DNA of 64,000 bases. Source: Carya illinoinensis. Lineage: Eukaryota; Streptophyta; Magnoliopsida; Fagales; Juglandaceae. How positions within the stretch are numbered: the stretch's first letter is position 1; every line of letters starts with the position of its first letter. Made by a program: the position numbers and the translations under genes. Positions 12,601 through 22,793 of this stretch are shown one piece after another. Where the stretch lies: NCBI RefSeq assembly GCF_018687715.1, contig NC_056757.1, positions 23,660,501 through 23,724,500 on the forward strand. The letters run 5' to 3'. Below the pieces are notes generated by a model. It had not been told where the DNA came from. It was given only the letters and a program-made list of their open reading frames with translations, and made no database searches.

Positions 12601-13530
12601 GATGGCGGAAGTTTTCCACAGGTATTCTATGTGATGTTCAGGCTTCTTGCTCTTAACAAGCAAGTCTTCCATGTAGATCTCCATATTCCACCCAATCTAA
12701 CCTTTGAACATACTTCAGCCCAAAAGGCATCTTTTGGTAGCAATATAATCCATGATATGTTATGAAGGAAGTCTTCTCCTGATTGTCTTGGTTCATCTGA
12801 ATTTGATTGTAGCCGGAGTAAGAGTCCATAAAACTCAACATTCGGTGGCCTGTTGTAGAGTCAACTATTAGGTCGATGCAGGAAGGGCAAGCCATCCTTT
12901 AGGCATGCTTTGTTCAAATCTGTGAAATCGACGCACATCATTCACTTACTTTTTAATGATGTTCAATTACATTGGGGTCAATCTTGTGCATATCTTTATG
13001 GCTCCAAGCAAATACATTCTTATGCTCAAATAAAATTTGTTTTTAATTGCCGCCTGAGTTTAGGCCCCATTATGGTCCCGATTATTGTTGTTGCCTCTGG
13101 GCAATCTTGGTCCAAGGTTATAAGTTCTATGGGCTCGTCGACCTCATCTTACCTCATATTTTGCTAGTCTCGAGTTTTGACCCCACGCTCGAGGAGTTTT
13201 GATGGTGGTGGTGGCGATCCTTCATCAGTCTTGGATGCTTCCATTATGCAAACATCTTTTTCCTCATTTCTAAGTTCTTTTATGAAGCATTTTCATGCCA
13301 ATACCTATTAGCCACAAACTTGGCCAATATTTGCTTTTGTTGAAAACTTCATCTTTTAGTGATAGGTGGAGGTAATGGCTTTCAAGTTATTCAAAGTCGG
13401 TCCCCCAATTATATCTTGCATTGTAGGAAGAGTGAATCTTGACCACTAAGAAGTTTGTCATGGTGGTGGTTATATGTGGGCCCATTCCTATCTCAACACC
13501 TTGCGTTTGAGGAATGGTTCACATGCACTG
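9690..13530 (-). pseudogene. Pol remnant of element A (protease tail, RT, RNase H, integrase)
   Basis: Right to left: a protease/RT linker near 13490-13340 (FLVV then SSYNA, and GGPTLNNLKAITSTYH in a shifted frame); the reverse transcriptase at about 12950-12650, with VDFTDLNKAC, IDLIVDSTTGHRMLSFMDSY, SGYNQIQM and MPFGLK; an RNase H-like start near 12280 (GKPLYLYLSVSPNVV); the integrase zinc-binding region near 11150-11060 (GYYWPHALRDVEEFVRRCAKCQQ pattern); and an integrase core piece near 10860 (CRFGIP and ILDNG) that continues near 10060 after a MITE insertion (HPPANRQVEATNK). Frames change often and stops abound. The RT wording fits the Tat/Athila branch of Ty3/gypsy. Confidence 0.75.
10162..10812. 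mobile_element. Non-autonomous hAT-type MITE inside the integrase of element A
   Basis: A 651-bp AT-rich insertion splits the integrase core. It is flanked by a perfect 8-bp duplication TCATCCAT (10154-10161 and 10813-10820), the length made by hAT transposases. Its ends are imperfect inverted repeats (CAAGGCTGTAAA versus TAGTGGTGTAAC). Motifs like ACCGAACCGG lie near both ends and a TA-rich centre at 10340-10660. It has no coding capacity. Confidence 0.75.
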
Positions 13531-13560
13531 AGTTTCATACTATTGCTCAGTACGGTTTAC

Positions 13561-14838
13561 AAGGTGGCCATATATAAAAAATTTTTCAATTTTAGCCTTG
13601 AGTACGGATTTAAAATAAGATATATATAAATATATATATATATATTTTTTCTAATCAAGAATAAGAGAGAAGTTGGTACACCTTTACCAACATTTGTGTC
13701 CAACTCATCATTTCAACGTTTAATTATGCAAACAGCACATGCAGGGTATCTCTTGCTAATTATTGCCGACAGCAACGTTAGTTCAACTTAAATATATGCT
13801 TTGTATAATGTCTAATTCAATCTTAATTCTATTCATTTAATTAGATGTTCCATATATGTCAATTTGAATCCATTAATTTCGTGTTGAATTCACAAATCAT
13901 GTTAATAATTTTCACACGATAGTGAAAGATAGCATGAGCTCCTCCGAACATGTATTGCATGGGGTCTTATCTTTGCTAGAGATCATAACTCTCTAAGAAA
14001 TGGAATTCGCACTCTCTAGAGATTTTCTCTCTCCAGATTTCTAAAGGGTCAATATCTTCTTGATTCTTGAATCTCTCATGCATCAACCGCGCGCATTTTC
14101 TCCATGCATTATATTGAGAGTTATGCGGTGAGTTCATGAAAAATTGTAAAATTATCAAATATAGTAGATTTCGCTTTCAAACAACTTGTGAATGTAGACA
14201 TTTATCTGAATAATGGAAATCTTTATTTTTCTCTTTATTTATGTTATGTGTTTTTATTTATTATTTACTTTATAAATAAGCATATGATCAGCACCATACC
14301 AACGGCGCCAAAGTCATTAGGAAGGGCCATTCGACTGTGCTGTTGGCCTCGGCCACTCCCATTGGAAAACTGCCCGTATCAACAATGTGTATATATATAT
14401 ACACATACATGGTATGCTCGAGATTGTTACATATTAGCGTAGTAGTTTGAAAAAAGGTTGTAATCAGCATATCCGCCATTATCTTCTTATCCTCTCAGGG
14501 AATTAGGAATCATGCACTTTGCTTGGTTCCTTCGCATACATGCAGTCCCTTTAATAAACAGTTGGACCTACAATACATGCGTAGGTCCCAGTTTGTAAGA
14601 TGCATTGAAAGCGAACCAAAAAATTGATAAATATTCCAATTTCGGATGCTAATCTCTCAACTAGTCTTTCGGTATTCATTTGGGTTGATAGGATATGGAA
14701 TCCTGATTATTAGAATTTGGGTAATTTTTTTATATACTGTTATATTGAAAAATAAAAAAATAAAAAATCCACTCGGATACTTGCAATATTGCGGGATGTC
14801 ATTCACATCGGTATGATGGCCAATCCACTTTCAACTAG
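13561..14838. other. Intergenic DNA, no gene seen
   Basis: Contains a TA run (13621-13645) and a short TA/CA run (14386-14406). Small open frames such as 13976-14158 (minus) show no recognisable domain. The segment 14281-14380 is less AT-rich but matches nothing I know. Confidence 0.45.
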
Positions 14839-14841
14839 GGA

Positions 14842-14871
14842 CACTACAACAAAAATAAGTTTTAGTGACAG
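14842..14871 (+). repeat. Left terminal inverted repeat of CACTA-1
   Basis: Starts CACTACAACAAAAATA and ends TTTTAGTGACAG. It leads directly into the hairpin GTGACAG-ATGAAA-CTGTCAC. Confidence 0.85.
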
Positions 14872-14989
14872 ATGAAACTGTCACAAGAAATGGGAAAAAG
14901 GTCATGAAATACATTTGGTGACGCTCATAAACCGTCACCACCACTGTCACGTGATGTGCATCACGGATTACATTTGGTGACAGTTTACT

Positions 14990-15490
14990 GTACAAGCGTC
15001 ACTAAAAATATTTTTAGTGACGGTTGGGGATGTGCCGTTTGAAATAACGTTTGAACGTATTATTTTCTGTGACGGTTAGAATCTGTCACAGAAACTTACG
15101 TTTGAACGTAAAATGAACGAATTGACATCCGAACGAGAAAAAGTAACGTTTGTTGATTATAGTTCGGACGTATTGGATAAACGTTCGAACGTTTATACGT
15201 GCGAACGTTACATTCGAATCTACAATCCAACGTAAATGAAATAATGTCTGAACTTTTGTATCCTAACGTTCGGACGTTAATTTGAATGTTAAGAGAGTAG
15301 AGTTCGAACGCAAAGTGTACATTCGGATGTTTGGAACGTTAAATTTTTTTGACATTCGAACGTTTTGTTAATTTGGGGTAAAAACGTTCGAACATTTTGT
15401 TACAATTTTTATGGTTACGTTCAAACGTATTTTCGAACGTGTAATACTATTGAAACGTATTTTATTTACATTTGAACGTACATATCAGAA
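14990..15490. repeat. CACTA-1 palindromic motif array 1 (left subterminal)
   Basis: Many copies of a 12-14 bp partly palindromic word near ACGTTCGAACGT, in both orientations, with variants such as ACGTTTGAACGT and ACATTCGAACGT. Subterminal arrays in CACTA elements are known binding sites for the element-encoded TNPA-like protein; that role here is inferred. Confidence 0.8.
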
Positions 15491-15609
15491 ATGCTAAACT
15501 CATCCACTTAATAAACATACCAATTGTTTCATATTACATTACATATTTCACAACCAACATTGTTTGAAACTGTTTTCAAATTAGATATTAAAAACGTAAT
15601 ATACAAATA

Positions 15610-16437
15610 AAATTCATTTCTTTTTCTTTCCTTGCCCAGCATGATTCTATTGCAATGACATAATACGCTCCATTTATAGCATCATCTCCCGCTGCACTTG
15701 CTCTTGGACCTCACTACGTATTCTTTCCTCCTGGTCTCTTTGTTGGTCCTGCAAACGCGTCTCTAAATGAGACTGTCCCTCTAAGAGGGACTCCAACTAT
15801 TGTTGTCTAGACCTCATATACTCATTCTCGCGTCGTGCAACTTCTAAATCTTTGGTAAGATTATTAATTTGAGATGTCGATGAGATTAAGAAAGATGAAC
15901 CGGAATGCTTGAAAGATCATCCCAAACCTCTTGCCATACTAGAGTTGGGCCCAAGCACCTGTGTAAAAATGTCTAAGTCACTAGGAGAGGATTCCCCAGA
16001 AGCTCACTGCATCTCCATCATTTTTCTCTGAAGTTTGAAAGATCAAAACACACAATAAGTAACATATTAAAAGAAATACAAATAAAAAATAATTTAATCA
16101 CATGTTACATAATTTATTTAACAAAAGGAACACCGCTTACATAATTAATTGCAGCTGCAGGGTCCATCCACTCACTAAGCTCATTAGTGTGAGCAGCAGC
16201 ATAGACATGAACGAGAGAAAAGTTTTCAGGATCATCACGTTTCTAAGAAAAAACCATTAGCAATTTGAAAAAGACAGTGTTAGGACTTATATAAAAGAAT
16301 AATAAGAAAAAATATGAATTATTGCGTTTATTAATTACCATTTTTTCAGCAAGACGATTGAATGATCTTGAATCAGCACGATGGTGAATAGTCAGAGCAG
16401 ATCTATTATTTGCATTTGTAGAACTTAAGTGTTACAA
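15610..16437 (-). pseudogene. PTTA/En-Spm-type plant transposase (Transposase_24 family), 3' exons only
   Basis: Three minus-strand exons are recognisable. The first, from about 16437 to 16339, encodes ANNRSALTIHHRADSRSF then NRLAEKM and ends at donor ATG|GTAATT. The second, 16242-16141, is exactly 34 codons (KRDDPENFSLVHVYAAAHTN onward, ending AAAINY) between acceptor TTCTTAG and donor GTAAGC. The third, about 16031-15610, encodes a charged coiled-coil tail such as DLEVARRENEYMRSRQQ and LETRLQDQQRDQEERI. The wording matches the C-terminal half of plant PTTA/En-Spm transposases. Exon 3 has several in-frame stops. The N-terminal part is absent: upstream sequence ends at the gypsy LTR boundary near 16547 and does not resume at 29844. 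Confidence 0.7.
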
Positions 16438-16547
16438 AAATAATTCCCACCGTTAATTGTAATATATGTATATACATATAATATAAACAACAAATATAAA
16501 TGTAAATAATTATAGGAAATAAATCTAGGAAATAATCCTCTCTGGGT

Positions 16548-17093
16548 GTTCGTAGCCAAGCAACCCCTAGCCCCCGCTCCCGTCGTCTAGCGACAACCCA
16601 GGGGACATCACTCAGTTTATTCCGCTCCCGAGTGACCAGAGGAGCTCCACCGGGATAATACCCCATCCCGGCTTGGGATCGTGATACACATGCACCCGTA
16701 AGACCACTTACGCCAATACACAGGCTTTTCACACTATTTCACAAACACACGTGCATGCACCATGCAATGCCATATCAATGCACAAAAATAACCAACCAAC
16801 ATAAATCAATAAAACAAGTAACTCTGTCCTCCATACATCCGACCCCCGAACTCCTCGGACTCAGTCAGGAATCAACCAACCAGCAGATAAATTATTGAAA
16901 GAGCAATATATATTTAAATCTGAAAATAGGGTTTGGAAAAATACTTACAGCGCTATATGGCAATTTTAGAAAACACGTGGCGTTGCAAACGGAGGAGAAA
17001 AAGCAACGTCACAGTGAAAATTCACTGTGGCCGTGGGTTGTGAAAAACTCACTTTTGAACGGGGACAAACTAAGGCTTGGGATTGATAGGGAA
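16548..17093 (-). repeat. 3' LTR of the gypsy element, outer part (truncated)
   Basis: Matches 28546-29083 of the 5' LTR. Homology starts abruptly at GTTCGTAGCCAAGC near 16548. The remaining outer LTR part and its TCACA end are missing. Confidence 0.85.
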
Positions 17094-18066
17094 TAGGCCT
17101 GAACACCCGACCCGACCTGACCCGAAATACAAGGTTCTGACCCGACCCGAAATACAAGGGATTCCGAAATAGGCAGTTCCGAACCGATCAATTAGCCGAT
17201 TACCCGAATCCGACTTTTTTCGGAAATTAACCGATTAACCGATTACCCGTTTTTTTTTTTTTTTTTTTTTTTTAAATATATATATATTTTGCTGCAAATG
17301 GGGGATTCATTTTTCTGAAACAAGAAGGGTCAATCTCATTTTTTTAATATTTTTTTTTATTTGAAGATAGTTAGCTAGTATGTCCACTCTTGGGGCAAAC
17401 CAATCTCATTTGTTAGATATTGAAAGCTATATATTGACATATTGTTATTGTGTCTTTGCTGCTGGGTTGTATCTCTAATTTTGCAATCACAACCATCATA
17501 TTCGGACTCTATGACTATTTGTATACTTCTTAATTGGTTAAAGATGCTACTTTTTGCTGCAATAATTGAGAAAATGCTTCACTAGAAATATTCTTGACAT
17601 TGTTTCAAATTCATATCTTCAAAATCCTGGATTCCAATCTAATAGCTAAATCTTTTGTTTTTTTAAGAGTCCATTCATTTCTCTTTACAACACAAAGGCA
17701 CGCATAAACTACAACCCAATAAACTAAAAATAGCTTAGAAAGTTGAAGTACATTGTTCTATTAACAATTAGTCTTAGAATACAAGAGAAAACAAAATCTT
17801 GCATTATGCCTAACTTCCAAACAAAAATTTTCAGTTTTTTCTCCTTAACATCATTCTATTCCTACTTTTGTTGTAAACTTCCAAGTGTGATGGCCTCGTA
17901 ACACCATTTGGTAAGCTTATCTCATCATAAACCTACATGGGCAATTCAGAATGACATAAATGAGTCAATAATCAATAGCCAACATATATGGGAAATGATC
18001 AAATAAGGAATTTCAATAATCACCATGAGTTCAAGTTCAAAAAATTCAAGTAATCTTCAATCGGCC

Positions 18067-20244
18067 TCATTCAAAATATTCATCAAAGTCATCTCTACAT
18101 GGAAAAAAAAAATTATATTAAAAATATAATTAATTGAAATGATTATATGAAAATATTATTCAAATATGAATCTTACCAGTTTCTAACTTGTAGCTTTCCG
18201 CATCTTCCATTACATCTTGGGAGTCATAATTAACGGAGGGAGCCATCAACCAATTTTGTGTGCAAATAAGAGCTTCAACTGTTGCAGGAGCCAGTGAGCT
18301 ACGAAATGAATCTAAGACACGACCTCCAACACTAAATGCCGACTCAGAAGCAACAGTAGTTATGGGAATAGCTAACACATCTCGAGCTATATTGGCAAGG
18401 ATCGGAAAATTGATTGAATTCATCTTCCACCACGTTAAAATATTAAAGTTTGATGTCAATCCTTCAAGGCTCCCCATAAAATATCGATCCAACTCTGATT
18501 TGGACTCTACGACACCCTTTGATGCTTGATAGTGCCGATACATACTATAAATATCTGCATCATCATAAGACATTGTGCTGCTTTGAGTTTCATCAACACT
18601 TGAACTTGCATTAGATTTTGAATATTGTTTATACATCTGCTCAATCATCCTCCTTAACCTTGTAACAAGCTCAAACGCTCGCTCATGGCCAAGAAAACCT
18701 GTAAACCAAAACTCCAAAACTTCCAACTTGGCGCGCGGATCAAGAATAGCCGCAATAAATAAGATTTTGTTTACTTTCTCAAAATTTCCCCAATACTTAT
18801 CATATTTCATAAGCATCCGCTCCGACATAGTTTTCAACATATCATCATCACCCACAGAAAATTTGATCAAATGGTTATAGATTGAAGCTATTTCTCTCAT
18901 AAACAAATGTGAAGTTGCATAAGTTGAGCCTGAAATTTGCAAGGTGACATCGTAAAAAATCTTCAAAAATTGTACAAAAATCTTGACAATTTTCCAATCA
19001 TCTAAAGTTGGTGGTCCTTCTCCAACCTCACGTAAATGCTGGCCAAACTGATTGTCTTCATCCTGCATCACCTCAAAAGCGGCATAATACTTGAGAGCCG
19101 CACTCAACATCAGATAGGTTGAGTTCCATCTAGTTGGAACATCAAGAGAAAGAAGCGCACCACCCAAGATATTTTGTCTCTCTGCACATGACTTGAAATT
19201 ATCAAGTCTTGCAGGAGAAGACTTCACATATTTCACAGCATTTCGAATTTTCACAATTGATCCATCAATTTCTTTCAAGCCATCATGGACAATAAGATTC
19301 AAAATATGTGCACAACATCTAATATGCATAAGGTCATTGTCTAATACCAAACAATCTCTAAGTTTGGTAATCTTCCTCAAATAATCAATGGCCGTAGTAT
19401 TAGAAGATGCATTGTCTACTGTGATTGTAAATATCTTCTTTATACCCCATCTAAGTATAGATGACTCGATCTCTCTTCCTATTGTTGTCCCTTTATGATT
19501 AGGAACTTTCATAAAACCAATAATTCTTTTATGCAAGACCCAATCATCATCAATAAAATGTGATGTTATGCACATATAATTAAGATTTTGCACTGATGTC
19601 CACATGTCAGTAGTGATGCAAATCTTATAATCAGATGCCATGAATATGTCCTTTAACTTGTCTTTTTCTAACAAGTACATTTTAATACAATCTCGCATAA
19701 CAGTAATGCGAGAGGGAATTGGAAATCTAGGCTCAACTGTAGACATAAAGTCTTTAAATCCCTGTTTCTCTACAAATCTAAATGGTAGCTCATCCACAAT
19801 TATCATCTTAGCTACTGCCAACCTTATTTTCTTCTCATTATACTTGGCAGGTCCAAAACTAGGACTGCTAGTTGTACCATCCACCCCATCCCTTCTAGGT
19901 CCGGTCGTTTTTGATTGGGGGTTAACCTTTCCAATCTCAATAAAGGCCTTACAATTGTCATTATGGTACCTCAAGGATGAAGTACCTTGTTTTTTAGAAT
20001 GACATAATAAAACCTTACCACAGTAATTGCATGTAGCTTTGTGAATATTGGGGTCTCCTTCCTCAATCCTAGAAAAATGAAGCCATACATCCGATCTACC
20101 CCAAGATCTTTTGATAGGAGGGCGAACATTAGAAGAAGTATTTGTAGGGAGAGAGCTATCCAAATGATCTTGAGGAGTAGTTGTAGGTAGAGAGCTATCC
20201 AAATGAATTACATCAGGGATTGATTCAGACTCTGACGAAGGCAT
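18067..20244 (-). CDS. hAT-family transposase (BED finger, RNase-H fold, dimerisation domain)
   Basis: Probable CDS: exon 20244-18177, an 84-base intron 18176-18093 (donor ACTG|GTAAGA, acceptor GTAGAG|ATGAC), and a short exon 18092-18067 that ends the protein in DDFDEYFE, a common hAT terminus. This gives 697 residues. Without splicing the frame stops at 18160. The start at 20244 is chosen because an acceptor (AAATTGCAG) near 20266 shows that the upstream in-frame ATG at 20307 lies in an intron. Residues about 45-105 form a BED zinc finger (CNYCGK, then HNDNC). The middle has the DDE/RNase-H region (ITTDMWTSVQNLNYMCITSH, then TVDNASSNT, CCAHILNLIV, and PTRWNSTYLMLSAAL). The end carries the hAT dimerisation domain (LDRYF, ILTWWKMNS, FPILANIARDVLAIPITT, SESAFSVGGRVLDSFRSSL). 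It cuts and reinserts its own element. All expected blocks are present and unbroken. Confidence 0.92.
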
Positions 20245-20266
20245 AGCAGCACTAGATTCCACAACT

Positions 20267-21700
20267 GCAATTTGAGATAAAGAAAGAATCATTAAATTAT
20301 TAATCACATGGCAGGTGCAAATAAATCACTCCAAAACAATAGAGATAGTACTTTCAATACATACTTATTATTTTTTAAAAGTTTTAAAATAAATATTTTT
20401 TAAAAGAATATATTTAATAAATTTATAAAAAGTACTTTCGATACATACTTATAAACAGTTTTTAAAATATAAAATTTATTATTTAAGTTATAAATTATAA
20501 ATTATATTTCTCATTGTAATTCTAAACATATACAAATAAATAGTATTATTTATCCTAGCATGATCAATAACTTTATCTATTTATTTAGGGTGCCACCTTA
20601 CTCCCTTAAGAAATGATTTGGATGCCACCTATTCAAGGATCCACGAGATTTGAAGGGTACAAAAGGGCATTCAAATACTTTTTGGTTGAAAACACGATAA
20701 AGGTCTTGAAAAAATTAGAAAGTCAAGAAACGGACCACAGGACGAGTGAGACATTTTTTTCCTGATAAATGAAACTCAATTGGAACTCTACTAATGAAAC
20801 TGACAACTAATAATATTGTATTTTCAATCCATATCACTCGTTTCTTGAAAACTGTCAATACAAATCAGTCTGAATGCAACGATCAGAGCTATGCTGAGAT
20901 TAGGAAGAGGATGAGAATCCTGTAGGGGTTGAAAAGGCACGAGGCTGCAATTCGATTGAATTTACATAGTTTTTATGGGACTTTAGTCCACATAAGAAAC
21001 CTTTACGCTGAGTTTGGATATTGAGCTCAGGTTTTTATGAATTATAGTGAGCTATGCTGTTGGGCTTGAACACCTTACATTTTAAGAGTACTTTTTACAA
21101 ACACATATCCTACAATTTCAACAAAATGGGCAATCATAACAGATTATGTAATAAAGAACACCATATTACAAACACATCATAAAAATATTATTCTTCCTGC
21201 TCAACCCACAGCAAACACACACACATACTCAAAGAAGCGAAGCCAGTTCTTGAAAAACCCAAAATCAAAACCTTAATAGAAAGAAGTTTGTAAATAAATT
21301 CTGGATTGAGGTAACCACACCAGCAACTAGTTTGTAAATAAAAAGAAGTTAAGTCTCAAAAGAAGCTGACATGATAAACCTGTCAACACCAACTAGTGTA
21401 GGAAAGAGTGTAGAACAAATAGGACAATAAGTTAAAATCAAACAAACGAACTGACAAAGCCTTAAGACTTTTTCTGATAGATTTTCTGCCATTAGTACAT
21501 TAAAATCAAACAAACGAACTGGGTTTCATAAGGAGTTGCCAACAGATTGCTTGGACATCCATGCCATTTCAATAATGATGATAAGCCTTGAGTATTTACC
21601 TGCGCAAGAGAGAGAGAGCGAGAGCCTTGAGAATGTGAGAGTCAGAGAGAGCAAGAGTCTTGAGAGTGTGAAATGCAGGTAGACCCCAGCGGCTGTGGAG
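20267..21700 (-). other. hAT promoter and leader region with a 5'-UTR intron
   Basis: No coding frame. On the minus strand, a CT-rich leader near 21680-21601 ends at a good donor (TTGCGCAG|GTAAAT) and can splice to the acceptor near 20266 just before the transposase start. The rest is AT-rich intron and upstream DNA. Confidence 0.5.
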
Positions 21701-21905
21701 TCAGCTGAAGAAGAAGCGTATTGCCCTACTGGGTAAAGTCACTAAATCGGGTATTGGGTAATTACCCGACCCAACTTGATCCGAATAGAAACCGGTTCGG
21801 AAGCTGATTATTTCTACCCGTTTTAAAACGGTTCGGGTAAATTCGGGCCGGCATGATCGGGTATTCGGGTCGGGTCGGTTATTTCGGCTTAATTGTTCAG
21901 CCCTA

Positions 21906-22674
21906 ATAGGGAATGGTCTAGGGATGATTGTGAAGCTATTGGAAGTGGTGGTTGGCCGTGGGTGGCAGCAGAAACGGCGGTGGGAGGCCGGATTTTCCAA
22001 AAAGGAAAGCTAGCTCATAGGAGCTGTTCCGGTGGTTGTTGGAGGCCGAAAATAGGTGGGTTAGGACGGCAAGGGACTGGTGATGGAGTGGTGAAGAAAT
22101 GGTGGCCAGAGGTGGAGCAACGACGGCGGATCGGAGCAAAACCCGTGCGGGCTTTGAAGGGCTTTTCCAGCCAAACGGCCGGCCGGATGGGGGTGGGTTT
22201 TGGTGGGAAGGTGCGCCGGAGGGAGGGGAGTCGAACGGTGCCGGCGGTGAGCCACACAGTGGCCGGACGGCGGCGGTTCGAGAGGTTGAAGCTTTCCGGC
22301 GTGAGAGAGAGAGAAGAGAGAGAGAGACCGGGGGGGTCGACGCGGGGAGAGAGAAAAAAAAGAAAAGAAAGAAAAAAAAGAGAAAAAGAAAGGAAAAAGA
22401 AAGAAGAAAAAAGAGAAAAAGAAAAAAGAAAAGGAAAAAGGAAAAGAGGTGTAGGGAAAAAGATGAGGTCTAATCCTCATTCCGGAAAACAAAACTAAAC
22501 CGCCGAAACGAGATTAAAAACCATAAAACAACTAAAAGAAATAAAACACAACATCAATTAAATTAAAAAAAAAACAATTTTAAAACGCAAATAAATTAAA
22601 ATAATAAACTAATATATTAATTAAAATAAAAACAACCATTTCAGCGAAAATACACTCAAAAGCGGGTCATCACA
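21906..22674 (-). repeat. 3' LTR of the gypsy element, inner part
   Basis: Matches 29076-29843 and ends in GGGTCATCACA on the plus strand. It includes a GA-rich tract at 22350-22460. Confidence 0.9.
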
Positions 22675-22690
22675 TCCTCCCCTCCTTAAA
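22675..22690 (-). promoter_or_regulatory. Polypurine tract of the gypsy element
   Basis: Minus-strand AAGGAGGGGAGGA lies directly before the 3' LTR start (TGTGATGACC). This is the usual plus-strand primer position for reverse transcription. Confidence 0.85.
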
Positions 22691-22793
22691 AACGAATTTC
22701 GTCCTCGAAATTTGCAGAGCAACCACCAACTTAAAGCAAGCCACATGAAAGCACATAAACCAACTGTGACCAAGATTAAGATACATACCTTCC

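Larger units (their letters stand above)
4860..13560 (-). mobile_element. Element A: decayed Ty3/gypsy retrotransposon, Tat lineage
   Basis: Pol lies on the minus strand and decreases in coordinate from protease/RT (about 13500) to the integrase tail (about 9700). Beyond it, in the 3' part, lie a tandem-repeat block (8520-9530) and a long ORF in antisense orientation (5561-8300). Pol followed by tandem repeats and an antisense extra ORF before the 3' LTR is characteristic of the Tat lineage of plant Ty3/gypsy elements. Gag and the 5' LTR are missing at the right. The left limit, with any 3' LTR, is a guess, because no matching LTR is present. Multiple stops and indels make it long dead. Confidence 0.75.
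17094..21905 (-). mobile_element. Complete hAT transposon, 4812 bp
   Basis: Flanked by a perfect 8-bp duplication ATAGGGAA (17086-17093 and 21906-21913). Terminal inverted repeats are TAGGCCTGAACA at the left and, reverse-complemented, TAGGGCTGAACA at the right (11 of 12 match). The uninterrupted target is preserved in the sister LTR near 29076-29095 (GATAGGGAATGG), which proves the boundaries. Subterminal zones at both ends are rich in CCCGACCCGA and GGTTCGGGT words. The single gene is a transposase on the minus strand with no obvious break, so this may be an autonomous copy. Confidence 0.93.

Noticed and set aside
16406..16732. Minus-strand ORF MKSLCIGVSGLTG... (also at 28477-28728)
   Set aside because: It lies inside both LTR copies and runs into unrelated sequence in one; no independent evidence of coding.
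20245..20307. Upstream ATG of the hAT transposase frame
   Set aside because: A splice acceptor (AAATTGCAG) lies between it and the next ATG, and the extra residues do not look like family sequence.
21893..22498. Long open frames on both strands in the gypsy LTR (also 28979-29668 and antisense)
   Set aside because: They arise from GC-rich and GA-rich LTR sequence lacking stops, end in Lys/Arg or Phe/Ser low complexity, differ between the two LTRs and have no domain.
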